Shown: piece after piece, positions 1 to 13,700 of the stretch
Numbering within the stretch: the first letter of the stretch is position 1
How the letters are laid out: every line of letters begins with the position of its first letter
DNA from: Symbiodinium kawagutii
Lineage: Eukaryota > Sar > Dinophyceae > Suessiales > Symbiodiniaceae
Length of the DNA stretch: 64,000 bases
Direction: 5' to 3'
Assembly (NCBI GenBank): GCA_009767595.1
Contig: VSDK01012688.1
Span: forward strand, 529,106-593,105
Notes under the pieces: model-generated
The model's input: only the letters and a program-made list of their open reading frames with translations
The model's database searches: none
Told to the model about the DNA's origin: nothing
Made by a program: the position numbers and the translations under genes

Positions 1-1689
1 TTACTTTCCTCCATGGTGGAGAACAACTCTCTCCATATATGGAATCGCCAGTTTTTGGACCACTTTATGGCAATAGGGTCCACACCTTTGACTCCGGTCA
101 CTTTGCCGCTCTCAGCACTTTCAGTTTGTGGAATAGCACAACTTGCGTGCTCTCACAACTTTTTGGCCCACCATTTGAACTTGTATCTGAACGCGAACTT
201 TAATGAGCATCAGCGTCTTCCTCAGCAGATGCCACTTTTGACTCGCGTTGGCCACTTGATCGTGCGTAGAGATTTACTTTTGGAAATTTCCAACTATGAT
301 GGTTGGATTCCAAGGGACTTGATGAGACCTTTTCTCAGAGCCCGACTTTGAGTGCTCAGCTCACTTTGATGTCATAACACTTTTGGTTTTTTCTTTTTCT
401 GTTCTGTTTGTGGCTGTTTTGCTTCAGAAGTTTATGACATCAGTTGGCATTGCAACTTTTTTAGTTTGAATTCGTTTGACAACTTTTCGTTTGGAATTAG
501 TTTGAGTTGAATTCGTTTGGAACTTTGCATAGATCGACGCTTTGTCAGTTGCATGTCCAGTACACTTTTGCATTCAGTTTGGCATCGAGTTTTGTCACTT
601 GCACTTTTTGTGAATGTTTGCAGTGACACGTTTTGCACTTCTGTCAACATGATACTTGGATTCACTTTCCATGGTACAGACTCATGTTTGACACTTTTGC
701 CACTTTCAGTCATTGTGATCCTTGGACTTTTAATGCCATGGGACAGATTCACATGACACTTTTATACCCATATGTAGTTGTGACTTTGTTGCACTTGCAA
801 GGAACTTTAGAAGCATGCAACTTTAGTTGCGCTATACCTTGCCAATACTTTTATGCATGGTAGTTTCCAAGACTTTGAGAATTCAGCAGAAATCGAAAAC
901 AAACTTTTGTCTTGAGTCAGGATTCAACTTTTCCCGGAATCTTTGACTAGTAGTCTAACTACTTTAATTAGTTGGTGTGGATCAGAAGTGATACTTTGAT
1001 CCAAGGGGGCGTGCGAAACATACAGCACTTTTGCCCTGCGCGTACTCCGTACTTACTTTGCCTCTGTGCTACTTGCACTTTGGCTCAGGTGCCTGGAGAC
1101 AAAAGACTTTGCCAGTTACTTCGGTGTGGCCGGGTCTTAGGTTGGTAGTACTTTAGAGTACTTTGTAGCTTCGCAAGTTAGTTAGTTGGTTAGTTGGTTG
1201 GTTGGTTTTGTTTGATTGTTTGCTTGGTTTTTGTTGGTTTCGTATGACGTCTCCTGAGTGTGACTACAGATCTGTCGTTCTGTACAAGCTGGAGGATATG
1301 GGTTTATCATTGTAGCACATGACATGAACATTCTAACACTAAGTCAGCAGTGTGAAAGGTTTCCCGTGAAGCTATGCCACAACAGTTTCTATGAAGGATC
1401 CAATATCGCACACGAGATCAGAGTCTTGGGTGGTTTTTGTTTCGTAGCTTTCAAAGCTGGTGGAGTGATCAGTGAAGACAAGCAGCTTCTCCAGGATTTT
1501 CCCAAGTCGATTTTCCAACCTTCGGGGAGAAACATGTGATGGTTTCTCAAAATAGAGGTACCGCCAAATCATCCAATATGATTCATATGATTCATATGAT
1601 TCATCTACCGCGATATTCTGAACCAACCACTTTTGGGGGTACCCCGGGTACCCCTATTCTAAAAAAAACATGTGAAGCCATGGCCGCAG
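1..1689 (+). other. Upstream intron sequence of the dynein gene
   Basis: I recognise no exon here. Bases 1 to about 1130 are unusually rich in ACTTT/ACTTTTG words on the + strand. Bases 1538-1672 hold a diverged inverted-repeat element with a run of ATTCATATG units. The stretch ends in an acceptor (CCGCAG) before exon 1. The preceding exon of the gene should lie here or before the window. Confidence 0.5.
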
Positions 1690-1778
1690 GTGAGAAACAA
1701 GCAGCCCAAGTGGAGCTTGACAAGGCCTTGCCCTACCTGCACGAGGCAGAGTCCGCCTGTAACTCCATCACCAAGAAG
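1690..1778 (+). CDS. Dynein exon 1: stalk coiled coil 1
   Basis: Reads [19 protein letters not shown] and then SACNSITKK, the classic ascending stalk helix that precedes the microtubule-binding domain. The acceptor is CCGCAG. The donor is probably GA (AAG|GACCCG), with the aspartate codon GAC repeated at the next acceptor (GAG|GACATC), so the exact cut is ambiguous by three bases. Confidence 0.85.
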
Positions 1779-4700
1779 GACCCGTTGAGCCTGGCGGCCG
1801 AGCCTGGCTGAGCTTGGCTGAGCCTGGCTGTCCTTGGTTGATTCTTGTGGTGATTGTTGCTCCAGGTCGAAGCTGGAACTTGATTCCTTTTTTTGGTTCG
1901 CGAAACTTGCAACTTTCTTCTACCTTGAAGATCCTTGATGCAGTAGTCCGGCACACTCTATCCAGAGGTGTCATGCAAGGCGGGGCCTGAGGTAAGTAGT
2001 TGCTCTGCCGTGAGGACATCACAGAGATCAAGACCAACAACAAACCTGTGGACATCATCAAGCTCACCTTCGACGGTCTTCAAATCTTACAGTCGAAGCC
2101 TGTGCAGGGCGTGAAGGTCATTCCTTTGATGCACAGCTGAGACCCATCTGTGGCACTACAGCTGTTTCCTTCCGTGAAACTACTAGGCTCTACTAGGCTC
2201 CCTGGTGCCTGTAGCTGGTGCCAGGTGGAAGACAAGTTCATCAACAAGGTCACATCATCCTTCATCGCCGACTCCTATGAAGAGTTTGCCAAGAAAGAGT
2301 TGCAGGTCCGGGGAAATCACCAGAATCACCCAGCCGCACCGTGCTTGGAACAGCTGCCTGCGGGCTTGGGGGTAATGGCAAGGAGTTTGTGCCTAGCATT
2401 TGAGCACCTGTGTGCCTAGACACAGCGAGTACCTGGAGTAAGTCTGCAGCTGCATCACCAGCTGCGATGACTTAGGGTTTCGTTGTTCACTTGGGATGGG
2501 TCATTTATATTGTCATCATGATGATGCTTTTCCAATGGTTTCTATCTCGATATCTATGCTGGGTTTTAGCGACCATCCCAACAGCTATGGCCGCTATGAA
2601 AGTCGGGAACCAAACTGGCAGCATAGGACATGAACTTCTTGAGCAACATCTTGGACTTTGCTGCGAACGACAAGGACTGCCACTGTTCTGGGCCACGGGC
2701 CATGGATGGCCATGGTATTGAAAGATGTGAACATTTTGCCGGCAAAGGACCTAGCTAGCAATTTTGAGGGAACCCCAGCCGAAATAGGACTGTGGATATA
2801 AAATATACATAGAACTCCTGAACAAACAGATAAAAAACATACATATGTACATAACTGTGTTATATGTATACAGTTATACATACATATACCAGCATAGCAC
2901 AAAGCAACCCCGAGTTGGCCACATCTAATAACCATCAATCAGCCTTTGTTAACCATCGTTATAACCACTATTCACCATTGATTATCCATAGATGATATAT
3001 TAGCAGCTTTTGATCTGTACAGAGTCATGATGATGTTCATCTTTGGAAAGTCAACTGCCAAGGGAGGCGCCAATTCATCGGGATCCCCCGACGAAGTCTG
3101 GGCTCACAGGATAACATCAACGATGAGACCTGCGAGTTGCTGGAACCATACTTGCGCTTTGATGAGGACAGGGGCGGACAGGGGTCCAGTCACTGGGAGG
3201 TTCCCCTGGTGGCTGATGGGATCTCATTGGTGCAGTGGTTCACCAGCAATCCTTGGGGAGATGACAGGAATTGGCGAGCTGGGTCAATATTAAAAAACCA
3301 ATAATGGGGGACAATAACCAGTAACAACCGGGAAAACAATGGTTAATGATGGGGAACCAGGGGTACGGGGTGAACTGACCACAGCCAATTGTTTGGAAAC
3401 CAATGCTCTTGGGACATCCTCGGCCGTGCAGCATTGATGGTGGAGATTTCGCTGCTGAAGCAAGCCAACTCCGGTGGAAAACACGATCTACTTCATCTAT
3501 CTTTCTGGCGCAACTTCCGCAGAGAAGTGAGCAAATCAGCTGTTGGCTGGTCCTAGGGGGTATGCTGTTACTACCATGGTATCTGCCATGGATTATCTTG
3601 GATCCGTGGGGGAAGACATTTCCCAGCGTCATCGTGTCATTCTATGGTGATAGACTGGGTGCGTGTTGGGACAATGTCACGGTTGCCAAGTTCACAACAC
3701 GTGGTGGTTCGGGTCGAGTCAGTTGCTTGATTCTGCTGAGTCCCATGATACTTCCTCGTGAGTAACGATCCCAACTACACACACGTATCTCTATAAATAA
3801 TATTATCCTTTCATTCCATTTCATATCATTTCATATCATTTCATATCATTTCATATCATATCATATCATATCATATCATATCATATCATATCATATCATA
3901 TCATATCATATATATATATATATCTCGGTATAATACTTTTAAGAGCTTCAGCTCTTTGGTGAAATTCCCATTTCACTTTTGCAGCAAACGCTTCTTTTTT
4001 TAGAATACAAGTGCATGAAAATACACAAAGCTCGAAGGGCATGGCTATCTTCGAGGTCTTGACAATCCAGATCTTTGTACATGACCTCCATTTGAAACGA
4101 AGAAGACGTCATAAACATAGAGTCATCCAAACTCTTCCGAAAGGTATCCAAATCCATTGCTTCAACTTCAGTAGCCTCGACTTCTTTCCCCTTATTTAAG
4201 CCGAAGCTATTTTATTCCGAAGCAGTTAAACACGAACGTTATTCAGTGGCTCTGTGATTTGATGACAACTTCTACCATACGATGACAACTTCTACCATAC
4301 GATGACAACTTTCACCATACGATGACAACTTCTACCATACGATGACAACTTTTACCATACGATGACAACTTCTACCATACGTGGCCACTATAGTAAAGCT
4401 CTGCAAAATACAGTACTTCTAAAGCCTCATTGCACTAAAACACTGTAAAAAGCTCTTGAACGTACTATACCAGTGTATATACATAAATATATATATATAT
4501 ACTTATCTATTTTTGTAAATATATAATATATATATATATATATCTATATATATATATATATCTATATATATATATCTATCTATATATATATATATATACA
4601 TATATGTACACGGATAACACGGATACACGTATTCTGCCTATCCACAGGCCCACAGGTCATTTGTTGCCACAGCCGTCCCACGCTCCAGGATGCGGCCAAG

Positions 4701-7700
4701 AACTGGAGCCCATTCGCACACAAGGCGCACCTGCGCAACGTTTTGCGAAGTCGTGGGTGTTTAGGGATGGTCAGGGTTGGTTGGGGATGATGGTTAGGGA
4801 TGGTTTTGGGATGGTTGGGGATGATGGTTAGGGATGGTTGGGGATGATGGTTGGGGATGGGTATGCCACATATGGCTGGTAGATTTGTAGGGATCGACCA
4901 TTACAGTGTTTAGGGATGGTTAGGGGACTTGAAGGGAATTTTTATATCGCTGAGGGACAGTTCGGGGGTCTGGATCCGGATCGAACGGAGGGACTGATTG
5001 TTTCATGACTGGGTTTTACGGTACTGGATTTCAAATCTGCAGGCAGCAGTGGGTAGCTTGAAACACCCTTCGCAGCAAATTGGAGCTCTCGCTTATGTCA
5101 AGACCCTGTACCTCCAAGATCTTAGTTGTAGAGCTGTTACGACCTTCATGTGAGGAAGTCCGTGGTGATCGGCAAGCGGTGAATCCACAGACCGTTGTCC
5201 CAGGTTGTCGATCCAGCTCAGGTGGTGCGGAGAAGTGCAAAGTGGTCGTTCGTCTTTTTTGTACAGGAAACACGCACACATTTTTTATGTATATATATAT
5301 ATACAAATGTGTGTGTATATGTACACACAGGATATACATACATACATACATACATACACATGTACATATACATATATGTAAATATATATATATACATGTA
5401 CACATGTATATATATATATATATATATACAAATGTATATATATATATATGTATGTATTTGTATGGCAACATAGCTAAAGAAATGGAGACATCGCAACAGG
5501 TTCGTGGGTATGATTTCTTTCTCCTAACGTTATAGTTTTGAGTGTGCTCTGAACTTGTAAAGTACGTGCTCGGAATTTGGGAAGTCCATGTGTTGTGGCT
5601 GCTTCTCCCTACCACGCTTTTCACTCCTTCATGGAATCAAAAGTCGTAGGCCGCTTGCGCTCCTGGTAAAGCAAAGCCGTTGCAACCTCGCTGTGCTTCA
5701 AATGTATAGTATTTTTTTATCATCCCCCATTATTGATGGTCAATATCGACCCAAGGCGGCTTGATGCTCAGCTTTCGTCCACCCTTATTCTGGGCCCTCA
5801 AGTTGATGGTCAATATTGACCCATAGCTATATAGTTGGTATATATCCCCTATAGTTGCTAGTTATCATCCCCTATTACTAACCAGCTAAACCAGCTCTGA
5901 CATTGGTTGGTTTGGAGTAGCTCCCACGGGAGTTTACAGCCGGCTCCGCCAGCTCCCACCCTGCAGGTCTTGGACCCCGAGTTAGCTGGAAAGGCCAGTG
6001 GTGCAGCCGCAGGTCTGTGCAAGTTCGTGGGAGCCATGGTGTCTCGGTGGCTGAACATCGGTGCGGATGGCAGCCCGATTTGTTGTTGCGGTTGAGTGGT
6101 GGTTGTTGGGTATTCTCCCTGGTGCGAACATCTTCCGAACATGTATGAAGCACTTATCGAAGCATCATCAACCACCATGAAACGCCATCGTTGCTGGCTA
6201 ATGAACCATATCTCAGGGTCTTGAACCCACCAGGGACTGTTATGTGTTTATCCCCATGAGGTATTTTTTTTGAGCAACATTCGTTATATATAGTTCTGTA
6301 TACATATATAGATGGTGTGTACATATGCATACAAGCACGTACAGATTTCTCTCTTTTTTTTCTCCCTCTCTCTCTCTCTCTTTTTCTCTCCCGATACGTA
6401 CATATGTACATATGTATGCATACACGCTGATCATAAGAATCATCCATGACATTGGATTCCCAAAACTTTGCAGGCAAGATAGAACAAATTTCTCCGGAGG
6501 AAGTGATTGGATAGAATCCCAAACAGCTGTTGATTTTTGGTGACTATCCCGTTCTCAGGTCAGGTGGTCACACATGGCCGTTTATGGTTCCCAGCACCAT
6601 CGGTTGTATCTCGGTCGTTTACACATAACTATGCCTCCGTGTGACGTATGTGTTTTTGTCAATATAGATACATAATTATATATATATATATATATGTACC
6701 TGTATGTTGCTGAAAACATGGCAGCCTTGGTGGTCACCGCAACCGCAACGACGGTACGATCTCTACAAGGTGATGTATCACGGAGCTGCAAAGATCGTGA
6801 AGCCCAAGATGGACGCTCTGAAGGTGGCAGCTGCCAAGTTGGCCAAGGTTCGGACGCGGCGCGCGCAAGGCAATGGCTGGTTGATGGTGAAATTGTGGGA
6901 TCATCATTGGTTAGTTCATTGCTTATCTATGGCTTATCAGTGGGGCTAGATTCATTAGTGGTTCATCATTTATTCCGAAAATTGGTTCATAGTGGTTATG
7001 GTGGTTGATGATGGGCAAATAATGACCAATGATGGTGGTTCATGGTTGAGGTCAACGGTTGATACTCAGAATGATCAGCCAAACCTGCAGAGTTCCCCGG
7101 GGGGAGAGAACTGGCACATTTCATGGGGTGACCAGAGATGGGTCTGACGCAGGACGACTCGATTTTCTTTGACCCAGAATGGTTTCCAATTCGTCAGGGT
7201 TTTTGGTGGCACATGGACGCCTACTACGGCAGCACGAGGAAGTGGCAGCCACTTACCAGTTGTTTTATCAAATGAAATTGATTGCAGTAGTGAGTAAAGA
7301 TTAGTAAAGATGATTCTGATACCCCACACTGTCAGGATGTTCGCGATGTGAAACGTCTACCTGACCAATCATTTAGTATTGTACACCCTTCAAGTAGATG
7401 GTGATTCACAAACAGCTCTTGGTGCACAGACATCACTCTTGCATTGCCAGGCCCGTGTTGAAACAGCGATTGGCCTTGAACCATGTGGCGGTTTCTTAAA
7501 ATAGGGGTACCCCAAAAATGGTTGGTTTAATAAAAATGATTATTAATAGATGATTGGGGGGGTCCCCTATGACTTGAGAAACACCCATGTAGCTATGAAG
7601 CATTTCTGTTAGCTTTCAGCCCAGCTGAACCTTTCTAGGATGGCACCATTGAAGCCTACACTTTTCATGGCCACGGCGATGGTTCAGCGCATGAATGACC

Positions 7701-10700
7701 AATGGAATGCTCGCCATGCTCGCCGCAGGCACAAGCCGAATTGGAGGCCGCCGAAGCGGAGCTGAACAAGGTCTTGGCCGAGGTGGCGGAGCTGAGGATG
7801 GGACTTGGTGTGGAACCCGTGGGTCCCACATCGGGAGGGTCTGGGCGCAGTCCACGGCGGCTGATCATGGTGAAGTTCATGGTTCAGATGGCGAATAGTT
7901 GGAGAAGTTCATGGTCGAAAAATTGATCACCACTTGTTTTCGTTGGTCACCAGCTATTTGTGGTAATATTTGGAGGGTTACAACTATTGCTATGAGGATC
8001 CTTGGCGCAAGAGTTAGCGGGCATTGTTGGCAGTTGTGATCAAACAACCCGACACTGCGACTATTCCGGGATCGTTTTTGGGATGCATATGATATCCGGC
8101 AGCTACACACTGCATCTTGGGATAAGCAAACAGACACACACACACACACACCGAGATGATCTAAGCATCCCAAATCTGCGACATCGGTCAATGCTAGGGA
8201 GAAAAGCTGCAAAGGTCTGTCCATGCATGCTGTACACCCGTGACAAAGGCACCTCACTGACAAAGCTCACTGACCAATCCAAGCGCTTGCCATTCTGTCA
8301 ACAGTCAAACGTTTTGGGATAGAAGAAGGGATGGTTGGGGGCACACCAGTGTATTCCCACCATTGCTTTGTTTCTAGTTCTGTTGGCTATAGTATATCCG
8401 CAACTCGGCAACATTCTTCTCACATCCCCAGTGTGTTGGCTACATCCCCAGTGCACTTGGATTTCAGGTGTTGTACTCCCTAGTTCATTATCATAATCCA
8501 CTCTGGTGATTCATCAAGCATATCTAGAGCAAAGCCCATGCTCCACCATTGCTAAGCACAACTATGTGATGGTTTCTCAAAATAGGATCCCCAAAATGGT
8601 TGGTTTTTTGCTATAAATGTTAATGTTGGATGATTTGAGGGTACCCCTATGACTTGAGAAACCACCATAGACCGATTGCTGTCTGCAAAACTGCGCTGAA
8701 TCCCTTCGCAGCACCGAATGTTTAGCAGTACAAAGATCAGTTGAACCATTGACCACCATAAAACCAACCATTGACCACCATGAAATGCTGCAAATTAACC
8801 ACCCTTGGACCAACAAAGATCAGTTGCTGCTCGAATTTCTGGGGTCATCTTCCACTCGCAACTCGCGGGGACACCGCGCGAAACGATGTCCAGGTGGCGG
8901 AGTTGGATGCCGAGTTGTCCAAGGCTCAGGCGGTGATGAACACCCTGAAGGCGCGACCGTGGAGAAGCCAATCCGTCAAGAAATTCGCAAGCACTTGGTG
9001 TAAGAAGCACTTGAGGTAAGAAGCAGTTCAGGTAAGAAGCGGTTGAGAAAGAAGCAGTTAATACATTTTAATACGTTTAAGTGCATAAGATAAGCAGATG
9101 ATCAGCAGTTTAGGAGCAGTTCATATACAAGCAAATCATCAGTAGTTGATAAGCAGTTGGTAAATGTTGACAAGCAAACTTGAAGGCAGTTGATACGTGA
9201 TAAGCAATTGAGAAGCAATTCTGCACCGATTGAGAAGCAGCTGTTCAAGAGCTATTGACTTTGTTAGGCCCGCACAAACCAGTCATTGACCAGTTAGCCT
9301 TGTCCAGCAGCTATGAACCATGGCAAAACAGTCAATTGAGCCGTTGTTTATCATGATGATTATGTAACGAGATATGCACCATTTTGGACCATTCACTAAG
9401 TATTGTTTCAATAGAAATAGTTGTCGACCGTTGGAAGAACACGTCTGGGACTGATGGCTTGATGACGGTGCAAAAGGTGTGTAAACCCAACTCTGAAAAC
9501 CACGTAAGGTTTTCCGTGACTTGCCCGCCTGGAACCCGGTCGCATGGACCCTACCAGAAGGGTATCCCAATGGAAACTGATCATCCAACTTCTACCTGGG
9601 AGGGTCAAGCTGTTGGTTGCCAGGAGTGTAGAATTTGGTGACACTGTAGGCCACATTAGGTCACAGGTATCAGCCCAGTCCACCGGTTTGTTTATGCTGT
9701 TCACAATCTTCCCACAGCCAGCACCTCAAAATTTCCAATCCAGCCTGCTCCTCAAGCCTCATTCTCGGATGACTGGGTGCCATTGTTGCAGAACTTGTGT
9801 TTGTTGGTGATATCGCCCCCGTTTGTGGCTTGCCCTATTGTTGGATTCGCCCCCTTTTCGTGGGTTACTGTATCTCCAGCTGACTTACGACTCTTATCTT
9901 CTGAGCACTGTTTCCGATATCGCAGCGCTAGATTTGCTGTGTTCAACCCCTTGAAGGTTTTCAATCCAAGGTGTGCGTGAGGCGTTGTTTGATGGGTACA
10001 TTTGAATGCCTTAGCAGGGTAAGAGCCAATCGCCAACAAACATGTTGATCACTGAGTTCAAGCGGCTAGCCAACCATCCGACCCACCCTGGATTTGTTCT
10101 ACTGGGCTTGGCCACCTTCTCGGGCGGAGATTTGCTGACTGAAATGAGGTGCTTCAACCACCAGCCATTGTGGGCTATCATTGTTGACCACCGAAAAAAA
10201 GCCATTGGTCATACCACCATGCCTCACCAAGCATTAGTGATCTTCTTATGGTTGCCACTGGTTGACACCCTGGGTGATCTCTGACCACCGGTGCCGTCAC
10301 CGCCAGGAGAGCGCTGCGGCGATGCAGCGGCAGATGGACGCGGCCAACAAGCTCCTCTCGGGCCTCAGTGGCGAAAACGCTCGATGGACCCTGGGGCCGG
10401 GCGGTCGTGCCGACCCGGTGATGGACCCTGGCTCGGTTATGAAGCCTTGGTAGGGTCCAACAAGGGACCAGGGATGGTTGAGACTGTGCTGGTTTTGCTT
10501 GGGAGTCGGGTGGTCGTTAGTGGTTGTTAGTGGTTGTTAGTGGTTGTCAGCGGCGACTGCCGTTGGGTTTCGTTGTTGAACCCGTGTTGCATCCGCAATC
10601 TATAGACGAGTGTGGCATGGTAGCTTCTAGCATTTGATGTCGATGCAACCATACAGATGATCTCGTGCATCCTCCCTCGCGTTTTCTGCGATCTGCGATT

Positions 10701-13700
10701 AGAAAAAGTGTCACCCTGGGAACGTTCCGGGAAGCAGCGGGGGTTCCCCATTCAGCTTTTGAATCTTTTGATATGTCACCAGGTGCGGTGGCAGCTTGGG
10801 CCTGGGGGCGAGCTGTACTCCCAAGGAACTGTTGGAGACCATGAATGTTACATATTTCGAATTTAATCTTGATAGGCCGAGCTTGATTCTTACAGGAACC
10901 ATCCCTGGTTGGGAACAGTTACATATTTCTGGTTGGGATTCTTTTGAAACCCAGCGTGATTCTTCAGGAACCAGCAGTGGGAAAAAATGACCTCCTTTAG
11001 GTTGCCCTTATTGTCTGTATATCAATCAAGCTCAAAAATCAACTGGGTGGGGATGGACCAACAGAGTACTTCTATCCCTTGCTGGGGAGCTGGGATTGCC
11101 GGGATGGCTTTTTACAGACATGGTCTCCAGGATTTTTGTGACATGGACAAGAGACGTAGGTGAATAGTAGATAGTGCCACTATCGCATTACGATAGAATT
11201 ACACTTCGCACATTGACGCGGACAGATTCTATTGGTGTCCCCATTGCCGCTCGTCTTGCAGGACAGAGGATTCGAAGAACTTCGCCCTGAGACGAAAGAG
11301 GTGGGCTCTGTGAGATTCGTGTTGCGGGTCATCCCCAACACGTGGTTGTGGCGTTCTTCGTGTTTCTGTCTTCTCACCAGATCCCCACATCCCATGGATG
11401 GCAGCGCTGTGCCACACCGCTGGGTTTGTGTAACTCCGAGGCTCATTGGCGACGTGGGATGTGTTTGTGCCTTCGTCATCTATTGCGGACCCTTCAACTC
11501 CGAGTTCCGCGACAAGCTGTATGCCAGCTTCCAGGCGCCGCAGGGGTGGTTGTAAAAGACTCATGGTGGGTCGTAGATCAAAACTTTTCAGGACTCCCAA
11601 GCTTGAATGACCGTGGCAAAATGATTAGCTTGATATCACTTGACTATGGTTCAAACAGCCTCGTTGGACCTGAATTCCCCAGCACCCTCTCACCGCTGGT
11701 GAGTTCACTCTGTTTATCATGATGTTGGGGATACTGACCTACTTATACCTAGTGAGTTGAACATGTAAAGCATTGTAGATACTCTTGATCATGATGGTGG
11801 TGAGATGTGGTGAGTTCACCCACTTATTCCTACCCTTCGTACTGCGTTAAGATGGTCTTAGTGCAACCAGTTGGGATAAATGGACCCACAAATAGGCACC
11901 TTTTTTGCCAGTCCCTTTTAGGATGGGGTACCGTTTTAAGAGCATGAAATAACATAGAATCCTCCCCTGGCCACCAAGTGGATATGTACATAGAATTACT
12001 TGTGACCCCCTGTTCTTGTTGGTTTTGCCTCCCCTATATCAACCATTAACCAGCTAAATAGCCGTGAGTTATCCTCAACTGGGCTCCGTGGAAAGGTCTC
12101 ACGTTGGTTCCGGGGAGCGGCTAGTGACCTAACCCCTCGCTGGGTCCGTGCCGCTGCCACTCTCGGGGCTCGCCGCTGGGCCTCGGCCTTCCTGGAGTGG
12201 CTCACCGGCCACCCCGTGGTATGGTTAGTATGGTGGTATGGTTAACCTAGCTGGATACCCCGTGTTGTATGGTTAGTAATGGTGCTTACTCAGAAAACAG
12301 TCATGCTAAGTGGTTGAAGAATGCTTAGTCGTGACTTGTGTGATGGTGAGTCTCTGGTTGGCCCTGGAAAATCGCTCAGATGATCTACCTATGAATGGTG
12401 ATTCTCTTCCACCACGTCCTCGGCAGGGGGCCAAGCAAAACCCAAGCCCCACAATGGGGACAGAACCCTTGAGCCAAGCAATGTCTGGTATGTCTCTGGC
12501 AGGGTGGCACCATTATGGTGAAGACAGTTGAGTCTATGAATATAAAATGGCAACCGACCACAATAACTATTATGGATCATGGCTATGTCATGGCTATGTC
12601 GTGGCTATGTCATGGCTATGTCATGGCTGTTCACTGGTGATGTTCGGGCTTCCATCAACGGCTGAACCAGCACATGTTTCAACTGAATGTCAGGCGGATA
12701 CCCTGAAGAGAAATGTGCCCGCGCATGAAAAGGCAACTTGGAGGGTTGCTGCCGTCGTTAATCCCAATTTGTGGAATCCCCTCATCATTGACTATGATGA
12801 TCAACGATGTTTGATTGTTGTTGCCAGCTATTCATGCAATCCCCAATAGTAGCTTGAGTCGATCCTTGCTGCCCTATTCTTCTCCGAAGAGTTGAGAGAT
12901 TCCAGGTTCAATTGTAGATCAAATCAGGTTTCAGCTTCTATTTGATATTCTTAGTTGAGAGGATCAACATCGGGAGGCTTGGTGCAGAGGGATCCCATAA
13001 TCCTTGCGGTCTTCTGCTCTCGATTTTGATGATGGGTTGAGTTAGGCTTGATCATGGGTATTGTGGGCAAACCAGGGTATTTTTGTTGTAGGGTGAACTC
13101 AAAGCCATGAAAACCCCTGGCGTTTAACAACTTTCAAAGTGGGCAAATTGGTTGAAGCGTGGTGTTCAGCGGTATGGTTTGTAAAGCACTCCTGATGACC
13201 GGGGTACCCTCAGAGTGGTAACCTCCTCCCAGTCGATATGTATACATATTTATATATAATGCATGTATGTATAGATAGCATATCTCTAACATATATATAT
13301 ATATATATTTGTAAGAAGGCAACTATGCCATTCAAGTTTCGGGGACCAAACTGTGAAGATAGCCATTCAAGAGTCGAGGTGGTGGCCATGGGAACATGGC
13401 ACGTGCGATCTTGCACTCCGGGCTGGTTTGAAACAGGTGCCTGTCAGATACAGTCCTCTTTAGATGAACGGAACTTCTGACACCCGAAAACATCAGGGCA
13501 TTATAGGTGCGGGATCGTGGACTGGATGGCACCCCAGTGATGATTTTGTTGAACAGATGAGAATCAAATTTGGGAACAAAAATCAACAACTTCAAACCCT
13601 TTTGAATCCCACAACTCCTTAAAATCCAATTTTGGTTCCAGACTTTGAGAGTTGGATTCAAGAGCTGCTTGAGCAGCTTGCAGCTTCTGTTGCTTGCCAT

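Larger units (their letters stand above)
3167..5966 (+). other. Intron 5: repeats and an inverted-repeat element, no exon recognised
   Basis: Holds a family-B inverted-repeat element (3278-3389), a TCATATCATT/TA microsatellite (3811-3923), a 20-bp minisatellite (4261-4380), TA-rich runs (about 4480-4600), a GGGATGGTT-type degenerate repeat (about 4757-4920) and a TA/CATA run (5287-5455). The exon spacing of dynein leaves no missing residues here. Confidence 0.6.

Noticed and set aside
3167-3293. Coding-like stretch after exon 5
   Set aside because: The frame has some bias, but exon 6 joins exon 5 without missing residues, and nothing there matches dynein.
4757-4920. TTTAGGG-like words suggesting an interstitial telomere repeat
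   Set aside because: The period is irregular and the unit is GGGATGGTT/GGGATGATGG, not TTTAGGG.
5031-5624. 197-residue and overlapping frames rich in Tyr/Ile
   Set aside because: Products of a TA/CATA repeat; both strands give similar low-complexity peptides.
11996-12205. GC-rich island at 12120-12220 as a further exon
   Set aside because: It is open on both strands, but exons 12 and 13 already join with correct spacing.
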